From contig CAJTCR010000021.1 in the NCBI GenBank assembly GCA_910574915.1, positions 21,721-85,720 of the forward strand: a stretch of DNA of 64,000 nucleotides. The letters run 5' to 3'. The translations under genes were made by a program, and so were the position numbers. Below the pieces are notes generated by a model. That model was not told the origin of the DNA. It made no database searches and saw nothing but the letters and a program-made list of their open reading frames with translations. This DNA comes from Eubacteriaceae bacterium (GTDB taxonomy: Bacteria; Bacillota; Clostridia; Lachnospirales; Lachnospiraceae). Below are positions 1-9,085 of the stretch, piece by piece; position 1 is the stretch's first letter, and each line of letters starts with the position of its first letter.

Positions 1-2
1 AT

Positions 3-251
3 ATGGATACCAAAATATCCATTGCGGATATGGCGCAGCTCGTATGCGATACCTTTGACAAGGCGGGCATTCAGGTAACGTTTGATATGCCGGACGATGT
101 GGAATCGTTTGGCTATAATCCAGAGATGGTCATTGCACTGGACAGTACGAAGCTTGCGTCTCTTGGATGGAAGCCGACCGTGGGGCTTAAGGAAATGTTT
201 ACAAGGCTGGCTGCAAGCATGAAGCCTGACAGTGCAGCGGAATGGAGGTAG
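3..251 (+). CDS. C-terminal end of an NAD-dependent sugar-nucleotide epimerase/dehydratase (partial)
   Basis: Only the last 82 codons lie in the window; the gene starts upstream and the ATG at position 3 is probably internal. The tail resembles the C-terminus of extended short-chain dehydrogenases acting on sugar nucleotides: a stretch starting SIADMAQLVCDTF, then the LDSTKLASLGWKP pattern typical of the substrate-side end of these enzymes, then a closing helix. The substrate cannot be told from this piece. The stop codon is two bases before the next start codon, so the two genes are probably co-transcribed. That neighbour is a polysaccharide pyruvyl transferase family protein, which fits a surface glycan pathway. 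The family call is moderately sure because the Rossmann half is missing. Confidence 0.6.
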   Translation: MDTKISIADMAQLVCDTFDKAGIQVTFDMPDDVESFGYNPEMVIALDSTKLASLGWKPTVGLKEMFTRLAASMKPDSAAEWR

Positions 252-253
252 TA

Positions 254-1450
254 ATGAAATATGGAGTATTGATGCATAAGACGACGATGAATTTGGGAGA
301 TGATATTCAGGCGTATGCATCGGCGCAGTTTTTGCCGCATGTGGATTATCTGGTGGAGCGGGAAAATATCGATTCGTTCCAATCAGAGGACAACGAGCCG
401 GTCGGCGTGATTATGAGCGCCTGGTGGATGTGGCAGAAGTGGAACTGGCCGCCGGCAGAGTGTATCGTGCCGAAGCTGGTCAGTATGCATATGAACAATT
501 ATACTATTTACAGAAAGGCTTCTCCGATCCAGGACGAGTGGCTCCAGGGAATCGGAGGCGATTTTTTCCGCGCAAACGGGCCGGTTGGCTGCCGCGACCA
601 GACGACGCTGGACTTTTTTACGGAACGGGGCTTTGACTGCTATTTCAGCGGCTGCATTACGCTGACGCTTCCAAAGCAGAAAAAGACGAAGGACGCAGGC
701 ACGTATGTCTGCCTGGTAGACTTAAAGCCGGAGCTGGAAGCCGCGGCAAGGGAGTGGTTAAAAGACAGCGGGCTGGAGATCCGCGTTATGACCCACCACT
801 GTGATTACCGCAAGTCGGACGCCACGATGGAGGAGCGCTTTGCGGCTGTGGAGGATACGCTGACGCAGTACCAAAATGCCAGGTTTGTCGTGACAAGAAG
901 GCTGCATGTATCGCTGCCGTGCCTGGCGATGGAGACGCCGGTGCTGTCGATTGTCAATATGAATGATGCCGGCAATACGTCCAGATGGGCGCCGTACTAT
1001 AACTGGGTGCACAATGTCGCGGACAAGGATTTTATTGCCGGGAATATTGATTTTGACTACAACAGCCCGCCGGCAAACAAGAACGAGCATCTGCCGACCA
1101 GGGAAGCGCTGACGAAAAGCATCCAGCAGTTTATCGAGGAAACAAAGGACAGCACGCTGCCGATCGCAGAGGTGAAGAAAACCGCATATACAGAAGAAGA
1201 GGCACGCCGCTGGCAAAATGAGCTGATGCACTGGACGCTGGAAAAATGGCTGCACCAGAACCGGGGGCTTTTGGAGGAACGCAACAAATTTAAAAAGAAA
1301 GCGGCAACGCTGGAAAAACGCCTGAAAAAAGAAAACGGAGGCGCGCTACCAGAGGAAATCGCAAAGATCCGCAAGCTGGAGAAGCAGTTGGAGGACGTCA
1401 CGCTCAAGGACTGGGCAAGGGCATACCGGAACAGACATAAGAAAAAATAG
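254..1450 (+). CDS. Polysaccharide pyruvyl transferase family protein
   Basis: This 398-residue soluble protein has the family's N-terminal signature near residues 5-20 (KTTMNLGDDIQAYA) and the later RRLHVSLPCLAMETPV block. Members transfer pyruvate, or act as related transferases, on surface polysaccharides. The C-terminal 100 residues are charged and predicted helical (ERNKFKKKAATLEKRLKKE), possibly a coiled coil. The start at 254 is preferred over an in-frame ATG at 242 because GGAGG at 244-248 lies five bases upstream. It follows the epimerase fragment with almost no gap. A second protein with this domain lies at 5191-7140. Donor and acceptor are unknown. Confidence 0.75.
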   Translation: MKYGVLMHKTTMNLGDDIQAYASAQFLPHVDYLVERENIDSFQSEDNEPVGVIMSAWWMWQKWNWPPAECIVPKLVSMHMNNYTIYRKASPIQDEWLQGIGGDFFRANGPVGCRDQTTLDFFTERGFDCYFSGCITLTLPKQKKTKDAGTYVCLVDLKPELEAAAREWLKDSGLEIRVMTHHCDYRKSDATMEERFAAVEDTLTQYQNARFVVTRRLHVSLPCLAMETPVLSIVNMNDAGNTSRWAPYYNWVHNVADKDFIAGNIDFDYNSPPANKNEHLPTREALTKSIQQFIEETKDSTLPIAEVKKTAYTEEEARRWQNELMHWTLEKWLHQNRGLLEERNKFKKKAATLEKRLKKENGGALPEEIAKIRKLEKQLEDVTLKDWARAYRNRHKKK

Positions 1451-1502
1451 AAAGCAGTTTGCAGTAGAAGTTCGGTACTTAGAATAGGAGTTAGGAAGTA
1501 TT

Positions 1503-4500
1503 ATGAGCAGATTAGGAACAAAGAAGCGGAGCAGGTGGATATCCATGCTGTTAGTAATTGCGCTCGTATGGATGAGCTGTCCGCAGGCGGCAGTACAGGC
1601 TGTCGCCAAGAAACAAACAGATAAACAGCCGCAGCCCCACACCGCGGCATTTCGGATTATTTCTACGACAGACCTGCACGGACAGGTATCTACCATGCAT
1701 TATGACACGGCAAGCGAAAAGCCGGGAAGCCTGGCGCAGGTTTATACGCTGATTAAAGAGGCGCGCCAGGAAGTCGGCACCCGCAACACGATGACCGTAG
1801 ATACCGGAGATTCGGTATACGGTTATGCAGCAGATTATATTAAGGAGAAGTCAGGGGAGGACGCCGTACAGCCGATCTATAAGGCGATGACGATGGTCAA
1901 CTATGACGCGATTACGCTCGGCAACCATGACTTCGACTATGGATACCAATATATTGACAAGCAGCTTGAGCTGTCCGGGCTTAAGAAAAAATGCGTACTG
2001 TCCAATATTGTACTCGCGGACACCGGAGAAACGGCATGGGAAGAGACAAAGATGATCTCAAAGCAGTTAAAGACGAGCAAAAACAAGTCTGTAAACGTAG
2101 AGATCGGCCTGATCGGCGTTACCGTTCCGTCGATGTCCTCGTATTCCAACTGTAAGGAAGACCTGATCGCACTGCCGATCGTGGATACGGTAAAAAAGCA
2201 GGCGGCGTATTTAAAGGCACAGGGCGCAGATCTTGTAATTGCCATCGCACATTCCTCATTTGGCAATGCAAATCCGGCGGCGGACAGCGATAATGCTGTC
2301 TATGCACTGACCAAGCTGGCAAATGTAGATGCCGTAGTAGCAGGGCACGGACATAAAAATTATCCGTCCACAGACAGCGCGTCCGCAGTTTACTACCGTC
2401 TGCCGAATGTAGACAAAAAGACCGGGCTTATGAACGGCAAAGCAGTTACGATGATTAAAGACCACGGTGCGGGAATCGGCATTATCGACCTGAACCTAGA
2501 GATCGCGGACGACGGGCAGATCAAAGTCGCAGACTCCGCGGCAAGCCTTCGGATGGTGTCCAAAGATACGCCGTCCAGCAATGTGATTTTAGAGTCACAG
2601 GAGCCTGAGATCGACGTGGTAAACGAGTCGTTAAAAGAAGTCGTAGGAACGTTTGGCTCTGACGACCGCATTAACAGCTATTTTGCACTGCTAGAAGACA
2701 ACTATGCGATCCAGCTTGTCAATGAGTCCAAGATCCAGTACGGGCTTGCTTACACAGGCGGCGCAGGAAAGAGCATGTACGCGGACTGCCCGGTCGTTGC
2801 GATGACCAAATATACGCTCAGCGGCAGCCAGTCGGCAGAGGACAATATCAGCTTAAACGGCAGCATTACGATGAAGGATATCCTGAATATGCAGCAGGAT
2901 AACCACAATAACAATATTGTCTACTGGATCAGCGGCGCGCAGCTTCGGGAGCTGCTGGAATGGTCGGCAAGCGTCTATGCGCCTGCAAACGGTACGATTG
3001 CATCGGATGCGGTATTGCAGCAGCTATTGGAAGAGCGCGGCGCTTCTTCGATCGCAGCGTCCGACTGGCTGGAAGACTGGAGCTCGTTTGCCGTATTTGA
3101 CGGCGTTGAATATACGATCGACGCGACCCAGCCGGCACGCTATACAAAGTCCGGGGAACAAAAGGATGCTTATGCAAACCGCGTGGTCAGCATGACCTAC
3201 AACGGACAGCCGATTACAGACGACCAGAGGCTGATTTTGGTCAGCCATACAATTCCTGGCAATACGGATGCGACAGGCGTGATTTCTTCGCAAAAGCTGC
3301 TTGGAAAATCAGACCTTGCTTATGTGCATCTTGCGAAATTTATCAGACAGCAGCAGGAGTTCGGCAATTTATCTGTCGATACCGACCACAACTGGAACGT
3401 TAAGTTTGATACCGACCGTCCTTATGTCGTGCGTTCGAGCGTCTTGTCACAGACGGACGCGGCAATGCGCCAGTGGTTCCAGGGACTGTTAAGCAGCAAC
3501 GAGACGTTTGCGTATTACCTGGCACAGTTTATCGAAGCCGGAGAGATGGAACAGGCAGACACCTTAAAGCCGATGCTTGTCGTTTCCGCTACGGCGTCTG
3601 AGGAGACTAAGCTGCCGGTAGATATCAAGGTACAGGCAAACGATCGTTCCGGCATTGCACAGCTTAAGTGGACAGCGGGACAGGAAGCAGCAGACAGCGC
3701 GGTATGGGAAACAGCCGAAAACGTTACGCGCGGATATTTCACCGTACAGGAAAACGGCGTTTATTCGGTACTGGCACAAGATCCGTCCGGCAACCGGATT
3801 GTAAAATATATCCACATTACAAATATCAACCCGGATGCAGTCGATGCGCCGACCGTAAACAAGATCAGCAATAAAGTATCATCCGTTACAGGTAAGGCAA
3901 AGCCGGGCCTGACCGTGCATATCGATGCAAACGGCAATACGTATGAAGCAGAAGTAGCAGAAGACGGCACCTACACCTGTACGGTAGAGCGTATGCCGGC
4001 AGGAAGCATCGTATCGGTATACTGTACAGATGAAAACGGCAAACAGAGCAAGGCGGTTTCTACAACCGTATTTAAAAACGGGCCGGATGCTCCGGTAGTC
4101 AGCTCCTATACGAATAAATCAGAGAAAGCCAACGGCTTCTTTACAGGGTCATCGGTTGCAGTCGTAGCGGTAATAGGGTCTAATGTCTATGTATCTGCGC
4201 AGGACAAGGCACTGTATGAAAAATCCGAGCTGTACAGCAAGTCAAGAACCATCAATACGGTCGAATGCACACTGTCTCGAAATAATTTTGAGATGGCGCT
4301 GCCAGTACAAAACGCAGGCGTATCTGTAAAATTTGTGACACTGGATAAATCCGGCAGAAGAAGCGGTACCGTTGCAGTTGAAACAGAAGAAGCGGCGCCA
4401 AACGTACCGGTTATCCAGGAAGTGTGTGATGTTGAAGACTTCCTGTACGGACAGGTGACGAATGTCAGCCAGTCAGGAACGGTTACGGTCAGAATCGGTG

Positions 4501-5198
4501 ACCGTGAGTTTAACGGCGAGATCCAGGCAGACGGCACGTTTGCCGTGCAGACGAGCACCGCTGCGGCAGGACAGGTGATTTCCGTAATGGCAAACGACGT
4601 CAAAGACGGGCAGGCGCGGACAAGCGCACCGGCGCTCGTAACCGTACAGCCGTATGAAAATTATGTTACAAATGCGGATACAAGAGTACAGACAGTCTAC
4701 AGCAACAGCACAGAGGTGAAGGGAGATACGCTGCCGACCTATGAGGTAAACGTAGTCGTACGCGGCAAGAGTACCCGTGTCACATTAGACAGCCTTGGAC
4801 AGTTCAGCCTTCCGCTGACAGAGCCGTTAACGGCAGGCGAAAAAGTCTATACTGTGGCAAGAAGCGGCGGCAAAATTGCGGAAGTGACCGAACATGCCGT
4901 TACGGATTATGTACCGACAGTCGTAGCACCGGAAACGCCTTCCGTACTCACAAGTGAGATTACGACGCTGACACAGACGATGGACGTGCTTACGAAAGAG
5001 GCAGGGACGCTTGTTGTCAATATTGACGGGGTAGATTATACGTCACAGACAGGTGTCTTTAACCAGGCTTATAACGGGTATATTTATACGATACAGTTAC
5101 CGGAAGCGTATGCGGAGCAGACGATTACGGTCCATTTAATTAATGCGAGCGGGGTATCGAGCGGTTCCGTAACGGTACAGAGGACATTGCATGTTTAA
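1503..5198 (+). CDS. Secreted 5'-nucleotidase/2',3'-cyclic phosphodiesterase family protein with repeated Ig-like domains
   Basis: This 1231-residue protein starts with a signal peptide (basic start, hydrophobic residues 13-30, likely cleavage near 33). A calcineurin-like metallophosphatase domain follows: D57-L-H59-G, a TVDTGDS block, N141-H142-D143 and G281-H-G-H284, the usual metal ligands. The 5'-nucleotidase C-terminal domain comes next, to about residue 640. The rest is several beta-rich modules of bacterial Ig type (for example VTGKAKPGLTVHID and LYGQVTNVSQSGTV). No LPxTG motif or SLH domain is seen, so wall attachment is unclear. It probably removes phosphate from nucleotides outside the cell. 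It sits between two pyruvyl transferase family genes and overlaps the next start by eight bases. Confidence 0.85.
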   Translation: MSRLGTKKRSRWISMLLVIALVWMSCPQAAVQAVAKKQTDKQPQPHTAAFRIISTTDLHGQVSTMHYDTASEKPGSLAQVYTLIKEARQEVGTRNTMTVDTGDSVYGYAADYIKEKSGEDAVQPIYKAMTMVNYDAITLGNHDFDYGYQYIDKQLELSGLKKKCVLSNIVLADTGETAWEETKMISKQLKTSKNKSVNVEIGLIGVTVPSMSSYSNCKEDLIALPIVDTVKKQAAYLKAQGADLVIAIAHSSFGNANPAADSDNAVYALTKLANVDAVVAGHGHKNYPSTDSASAVYYRLPNVDKKTGLMNGKAVTMIKDHGAGIGIIDLNLEIADDGQIKVADSAASLRMVSKDTPSSNVILESQEPEIDVVNESLKEVVGTFGSDDRINSYFALLEDNYAIQLVNESKIQYGLAYTGGAGKSMYADCPVVAMTKYTLSGSQSAEDNISLNGSITMKDILNMQQDNHNNNIVYWISGAQLRELLEWSASVYAPANGTIASDAVLQQLLEERGASSIAASDWLEDWSSFAVFDGVEYTIDATQPARYTKSGEQKDAYANRVVSMTYNGQPITDDQRLILVSHTIPGNTDATGVISSQKLLGKSDLAYVHLAKFIRQQQEFGNLSVDTDHNWNVKFDTDRPYVVRSSVLSQTDAAMRQWFQGLLSSNETFAYYLAQFIEAGEMEQADTLKPMLVVSATASEETKLPVDIKVQANDRSGIAQLKWTAGQEAADSAVWETAENVTRGYFTVQENGVYSVLAQDPSGNRIVKYIHITNINPDAVDAPTVNKISNKVSSVTGKAKPGLTVHIDANGNTYEAEVAEDGTYTCTVERMPAGSIVSVYCTDENGKQSKAVSTTVFKNGPDAPVVSSYTNKSEKANGFFTGSSVAVVAVIGSNVYVSAQDKALYEKSELYSKSRTINTVECTLSRNNFEMALPVQNAGVSVKFVTLDKSGRRSGTVAVETEEAAPNVPVIQEVCDVEDFLYGQVTNVSQSGTVTVRIGDREFNGEIQADGTFAVQTSTAAAGQVISVMANDVKDGQARTSAPALVTVQPYENYVTNADTRVQTVYSNSTEVKGDTLPTYEVNVVVRGKSTRVTLDSLGQFSLPLTEPLTAGEKVYTVARSGGKIAEVTEHAVTDYVPTVVAPETPSVLTSEITTLTQTMDVLTKEAGTLVVNIDGVDYTSQTGVFNQAYNGYIYTIQLPEAYAEQTITVHLINASGVSSGSVTVQRTLHV

Positions 5199-7140
5199 AA
5201 GGCCATATCGCAAACGGATTTACCGAAAAAAAGCAATGATATTATTGATACAGATTGTGAACCGCAACCTGGGCGACCAGGTGATCGCGGACAATACGCA
5301 GTATCTGGTCAGGCAGGCGCTTCCGCGCCTGTCCTGCCAGCATTATGTGTTGCAGCACTATGACATTCAGAGCGAGGATTTTGCGCTGGCAAGGCAGGCG
5401 GACATTATGATATTTGACGGCGGCGGGCTGATAAAATACCGCCAGGAGGAATTTCACAGGTTTGTCCCGGACTTGCTGGATCTGGCGCAGGAATGCGGGA
5501 TCCCGGTGTTTTTCAACAGTGTCGGCGTCGAAGGCTATGACGGCGATGACGCGCGCTGCGTAAGGCTTGCGCAGGCGTTAAATTATGACTGCGTCAAAGG
5601 CATCTCTGTCCGCGACGATTTGGAAACGCTGCGCAGGGATTATTTAAAGCCGGGCGGCAGCAAAGCTTTTTTTGCGGTCGACCCGGCAGTTTTTACACCG
5701 CAGGCGTATGGGATCGAAAAGGATGCAAAAGCAAGTGTGATCGGGCTTGGAGTCGTGCGGCACCGTATTTTTGAAGATTACGGCATCCCGCAGGTTACGC
5801 GCGAAGTCCAGTTGGAGCTGTGGCAGGGCATTGCGCAAAGGCTGGAGGAGTTAGGATACACCTGGCAGCTATTTGTAAACGGGCTGCGCTCGGATTATGA
5901 GTTTGCGCTTGAGATCCTGCGGTATATGGGAAAAGAAGCACAGGCAGACCGTCTGCTCGCGCCAAGGCCGGTGGAAAGCAGCCAGCTCGTGCGCACAATC
6001 GCTTCCTATCAGGGAGTGATTGCCTGTAGGATGCACGCAAATATTATTGCCTATGCGCTTGGAATCTCAAGTGTCGGGCTTGTATGGAACGAGAAAATGG
6101 TGTTCTGGGGTGAGCGGATCGGCTGCCCAGAACGCTTTTTAACAAGTGAACAGTTCCAGCCACAGCGGATTGTACAGTGCCTATTAAGCAGCATGGAACA
6201 AGGGGTTGCCCCATGCTCGAAGGCGCTGAAAAACAGTGTGCAAAAGCCGTTAAAGCAGTTTATCCGCCGTTACGGAAGCGCCGCATGGAAAAATAACCGC
6301 AGCCTGCACTTAAAAAAGCCTTCTGGCTTTTCTAAACGCCTTGCAGCAGCCGCACTGGGCGGCATTGGCCTGCGCTATACAAATATGAATACGCCAAAAG
6401 GACTGGCAAATGCGCTGGAAAATGGATTTACGCTGCTGGAAGCAGATCTTAGGCTGACAAACGAGAGCCAGCAGGAAGGCACGCAGCCAAGGCTGGTCTG
6501 CGTAAACGGCTGGTCAAAGGGAACGCTGGAAAAGCTGGGCAAAGACCCGCAGCAGTATCCAAAAGGCATGGACTATGACACTTTTATGAAGTGCAGGATG
6601 TACGGCAGCTATGAAACGATGGACGCTGTGCAGTTATTTGCCAGAATGCGGGAAGTGCCTGGCGCATGGAGGCTGATTTTGGATATCGGAAAGCCAAATA
6701 AGGATGCGCTTGCTGTGATGATCGAGCAGTTTCGCTCGCTTTGTACACAGAATTTCGACTGGGAGGCGCATTTGCTGCTGCGCCTGCAAAGCAAATACGA
6801 TGTGGAGACGGTGCAGGAAGCCGGGCTTCCTGTACAGATCATGTACTATATCCCGCCAAAGCAGGTACGCGAAGAGAAAAAAATAACGCTGGACGCCATC
6901 GGAAAGTTCTGCAAAAAACGCAGGGTGACGTGGGTATCTATGCCGAAGGAAGCGCTGGATGACGAAGTGATGGCATATGTGAAAAAGCAAAAGCTTAAAT
7001 GCTGCCTGTTTTCTTATAACCGGTATTCGGATGTGATGCGGGCGTTTGCTATGGGGGTAGACTGGGTGGCGACTTCTTATTTGACGGTGAAGGAGTTAGA
7101 AGGGTGGTATGAAGGGGCGTATACGATTGTGATTCGATAG
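5191..7140 (+). CDS. Fusion of a polysaccharide pyruvyl transferase domain and a degenerate GDPD-like domain
   Basis: Residues 16-350 form a second polysaccharide pyruvyl transferase domain (VNRNLGDQVIADNTQ, IMIFDGGGLIKY, IACRMHANIIAYALG). From about residue 380 the protein resembles a glycerophosphodiester phosphodiesterase/PLC-like barrel (ALGGIGLRYTNMNT, then LLEADLRLT, later VDWVATSYLT near the end). The acidic ExD pair is kept, but the usual AHRG histidine is replaced (AALGG) and the second HD pair reads NG. The phosphodiesterase is therefore probably inactive or altered. The ATG at 5191 overlaps the preceding gene by eight bases and has AGAGG upstream; ATG 5236 is an alternative without a clear ribosome site. 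The gene ends the first surface cluster, and element copy A follows. Confidence 0.7.
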   Translation: MFKRPYRKRIYRKKAMILLIQIVNRNLGDQVIADNTQYLVRQALPRLSCQHYVLQHYDIQSEDFALARQADIMIFDGGGLIKYRQEEFHRFVPDLLDLAQECGIPVFFNSVGVEGYDGDDARCVRLAQALNYDCVKGISVRDDLETLRRDYLKPGGSKAFFAVDPAVFTPQAYGIEKDAKASVIGLGVVRHRIFEDYGIPQVTREVQLELWQGIAQRLEELGYTWQLFVNGLRSDYEFALEILRYMGKEAQADRLLAPRPVESSQLVRTIASYQGVIACRMHANIIAYALGISSVGLVWNEKMVFWGERIGCPERFLTSEQFQPQRIVQCLLSSMEQGVAPCSKALKNSVQKPLKQFIRRYGSAAWKNNRSLHLKKPSGFSKRLAAAALGGIGLRYTNMNTPKGLANALENGFTLLEADLRLTNESQQEGTQPRLVCVNGWSKGTLEKLGKDPQQYPKGMDYDTFMKCRMYGSYETMDAVQLFARMREVPGAWRLILDIGKPNKDALAVMIEQFRSLCTQNFDWEAHLLLRLQSKYDVETVQEAGLPVQIMYYIPPKQVREEKKITLDAIGKFCKKRRVTWVSMPKEALDDEVMAYVKKQKLKCCLFSYNRYSDVMRAFAMGVDWVATSYLTVKELEGWYEGAYTIVIR

Positions 7141-7166
7141 TGGTATGTGTTGCTTTTTATTAATTC

Positions 7167-7494
7167 AGGAAGGACGCCAGGAGAGGGGAGCGCCACACCC
7201 TGGCGGCGTCGATTCCAGAATGCTAAGAAGCCTTATGCCTTCTGCTGCCGCGCTGTGGCTGTGGACGGTCGCGGCACCTAGTTCGCTGCCTGCTGGCAGC
7301 TAAAGGTGCCGCTTGGCTGCGCCCCTGGTTGTTTTGCAGAAGGCAAAGGGCTTCTAACCATTCTTCCAAAGCCACCGCCAGGGTGTGGCGCTCCCCTCTC
7401 CTGGCTGTGCTTTGTGAGTGTTACTAAAACGTTCATGTGGTTTGTTGGTATGAAAGCAACTGAGGTTGTGTTATTTCTGTAATGCTGTACTAGT
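7167..7494 (+). repeat. R element copy A (plus orientation)
   Basis: The core runs from 7167 to about 7407. Its outer arms, 7177-7206 and 7375-7404, are a perfect 30-bp inverted repeat. Inside lie a second, imperfect helix and a central hairpin in which GCGGCACCT at 7271-7279 pairs with AGGTGCCGC at 7304-7312. The right flank is diverged and may end at the CTAG near 7491. It starts 27 bases after a stop codon. No convincing protein is encoded. Together with copy B it accounts for most of the gene-free stretch 7141-7924. Confidence 0.85.
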
Positions 7495-7515
7495 TGAGCG
7501 TGCCAATTCCCTCTC

Positions 7516-7852
7516 CTAGAGCGAACAAACCATATCGAGCTTGTTTCGTAGCACTTACAAAGAGCAGCCGGGAGAGAGGATGTGCCTCCCCTGGCGGCGG
7601 CTTTGGAGGAATGGTTAGAAGCCCTTAGTATTCTGCGGAGCAACCAGGGGCGCAGCCAAGCGGCACCTTTAGCTGCCAGCAGGCAGCGAACTAGGTGCCG
7701 CGACCGTCCACAGCCACAGCGTACCAGCAGGATACTTAGGGATTCTTAGCATTCTGGAACGGATGCCGCCAGGGGAGGCACATCCTCTCTCCCGGCGTCC
7801 CTTCCTGTAAAAACACACCAAAGCAACTCAAATTTGTTTGCTGTAGTACTAG
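7516..7852 (-). repeat. R element copy B (minus orientation, intact ends)
   Basis: This 337-bp copy begins CTAGAGCGAACAAA at 7516 and ends with CTAG at 7849-7852. The outer arms 7567-7598 and 7765-7796 are a perfect 32-bp inverted repeat spanning 230 bp. The arm sequence differs from copy A, yet both arms of each copy match each other. It faces copy A. Confidence 0.85.
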
Positions 7853-7924
7853 CGTCCCTCCATATAAAAGCAACACAAGCATTCGCTCTAAAACCTGTCT
7901 TAAAAATCAAAGGATGATAAAAAA

Positions 7925-9085
7925 ATGGATATTAAATTAGTAGCCAGACAGTATGTAAAAATGGCAATACAAAATATGCTGCTTCCGCTTGTATACAACG
8001 CGGGCAGGCACAGGCAGATCGAAAAAGGGCTGGTTGTATTTGCAGATGCGCACCATGACAGCGTGCCGCCCAGCATGGAGCCGCTTGTGCGGGAGCTAAA
8101 GCGCAGAGGGTCGAAAAAGATCGTGGAGATCTACGACGATTATCAGAACATATCATTCGTGCGGCTTTTTTTTCGGATGATCCATTTTATGAATGCTTAT
8201 GCACGGGCGGAATATGTCGTGATCTGCGACAACTTTCTGCCGGTGGCTTCCTGCAAAAAGCGGGCGGAGACGACGGTTATCCAGCTCTGGCATGGCTGCG
8301 GTGCGTTTAAAAAATTCGGATACGACACAAAGGGCGATATCCCGTCGTTTTATAAAGGAAACGTATTTCGCAACTATGATATCGTAACGGTCAGCGCGCC
8401 TGGATGTGCGCCGCATTTTCAGAGTGCGATGCGCCTGCCAAAGGAGGTCTTTTTGCCGCTTGGGGTGTGCAGGACGGATAAATATCTGAAAAAGTCCTAT
8501 CAGAGAGCTTGCAGAGAGCGGTTTTTGCGCGTGCATCCAGACGCACGGGGGAAAAAGATCGTGCTCTGGGCGCCTACGTTTCGCGGATATCCGCAAGACC
8601 CGAAGCTGGAGCAGTATGAGGATTTGTTAAAAACACAGGAGCAGCTTCCTGACGATATGATGCTGATAATGAAAGTCCACCCGCATCTGGCGAGAAAATA
8701 CCCGTATGACAACAGCACGCTGACGACGGACGAGCTTCTTCCGGTGACCGACCTTTTGATTACGGATTATTCGTCAATTATTTTTGAGTACAGCATTTAT
8801 AAAAAACCGATGCTGTTTTATGCGCCGGATATGGAAGCATACGGGGTCGAACGCGGATTTTACCTGGACTATCAAACGCTGCCGGGTAAGATCGTGACCA
8901 GGCAGGAGGAGCTTGCAGGCGAGGTCAGGCGCGTGCTTGCGGACAGCAAAGCGGCGGCATGTGAAACAGAAGCATTTTACGAGGCGTATATGTCGGCGTG
9001 TGACGGGAATGTAACAAAACGGCTTGCCGACCGAATGGAAGCAGGAAAGGAAGTGGCAAAAGAGGAATCGTATGGAAATCAATAA
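7925..9085 (+). CDS. CDP-glycerol glycerophosphotransferase family protein (TagB/TagF-like)
   Basis: This 386-residue protein is of the family that transfers glycerol- or ribitol-phosphate from CDP-activated donors to teichoic acid or a similar wall polymer. Visible signatures are the IQLWHGCGAFKKFG block near residues 115-130, VLWAPTFRGYP, MKVHPHLARKYP, and LLITDYSSIIFEYSIYKKP near 280, which carries the conserved acidic/serine pocket. It lacks the long N-terminal region of full TagF, so it is a short polymerase or a primase. The start has an AAAGGATG-type ribosome site. The tarI gene overlaps its end, so a tar-type operon is clear. Whether it uses CDP-glycerol or CDP-ribitol cannot be read from the sequence. 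Confidence 0.8.
   Translation: MDIKLVARQYVKMAIQNMLLPLVYNAGRHRQIEKGLVVFADAHHDSVPPSMEPLVRELKRRGSKKIVEIYDDYQNISFVRLFFRMIHFMNAYARAEYVVICDNFLPVASCKKRAETTVIQLWHGCGAFKKFGYDTKGDIPSFYKGNVFRNYDIVTVSAPGCAPHFQSAMRLPKEVFLPLGVCRTDKYLKKSYQRACRERFLRVHPDARGKKIVLWAPTFRGYPQDPKLEQYEDLLKTQEQLPDDMMLIMKVHPHLARKYPYDNSTLTTDELLPVTDLLITDYSSIIFEYSIYKKPMLFYAPDMEAYGVERGFYLDYQTLPGKIVTRQEELAGEVRRVLADSKAAACETEAFYEAYMSACDGNVTKRLADRMEAGKEVAKEESYGNQ

Noticed and set aside
7278..7643. Open frames across R elements (for example 7278-7643 minus, 12274-12579, 41585-41785)
   Set aside because: They arise from the repeated palindromic sequence, appear on both strands, lack ribosome sites and differ in length between copies.
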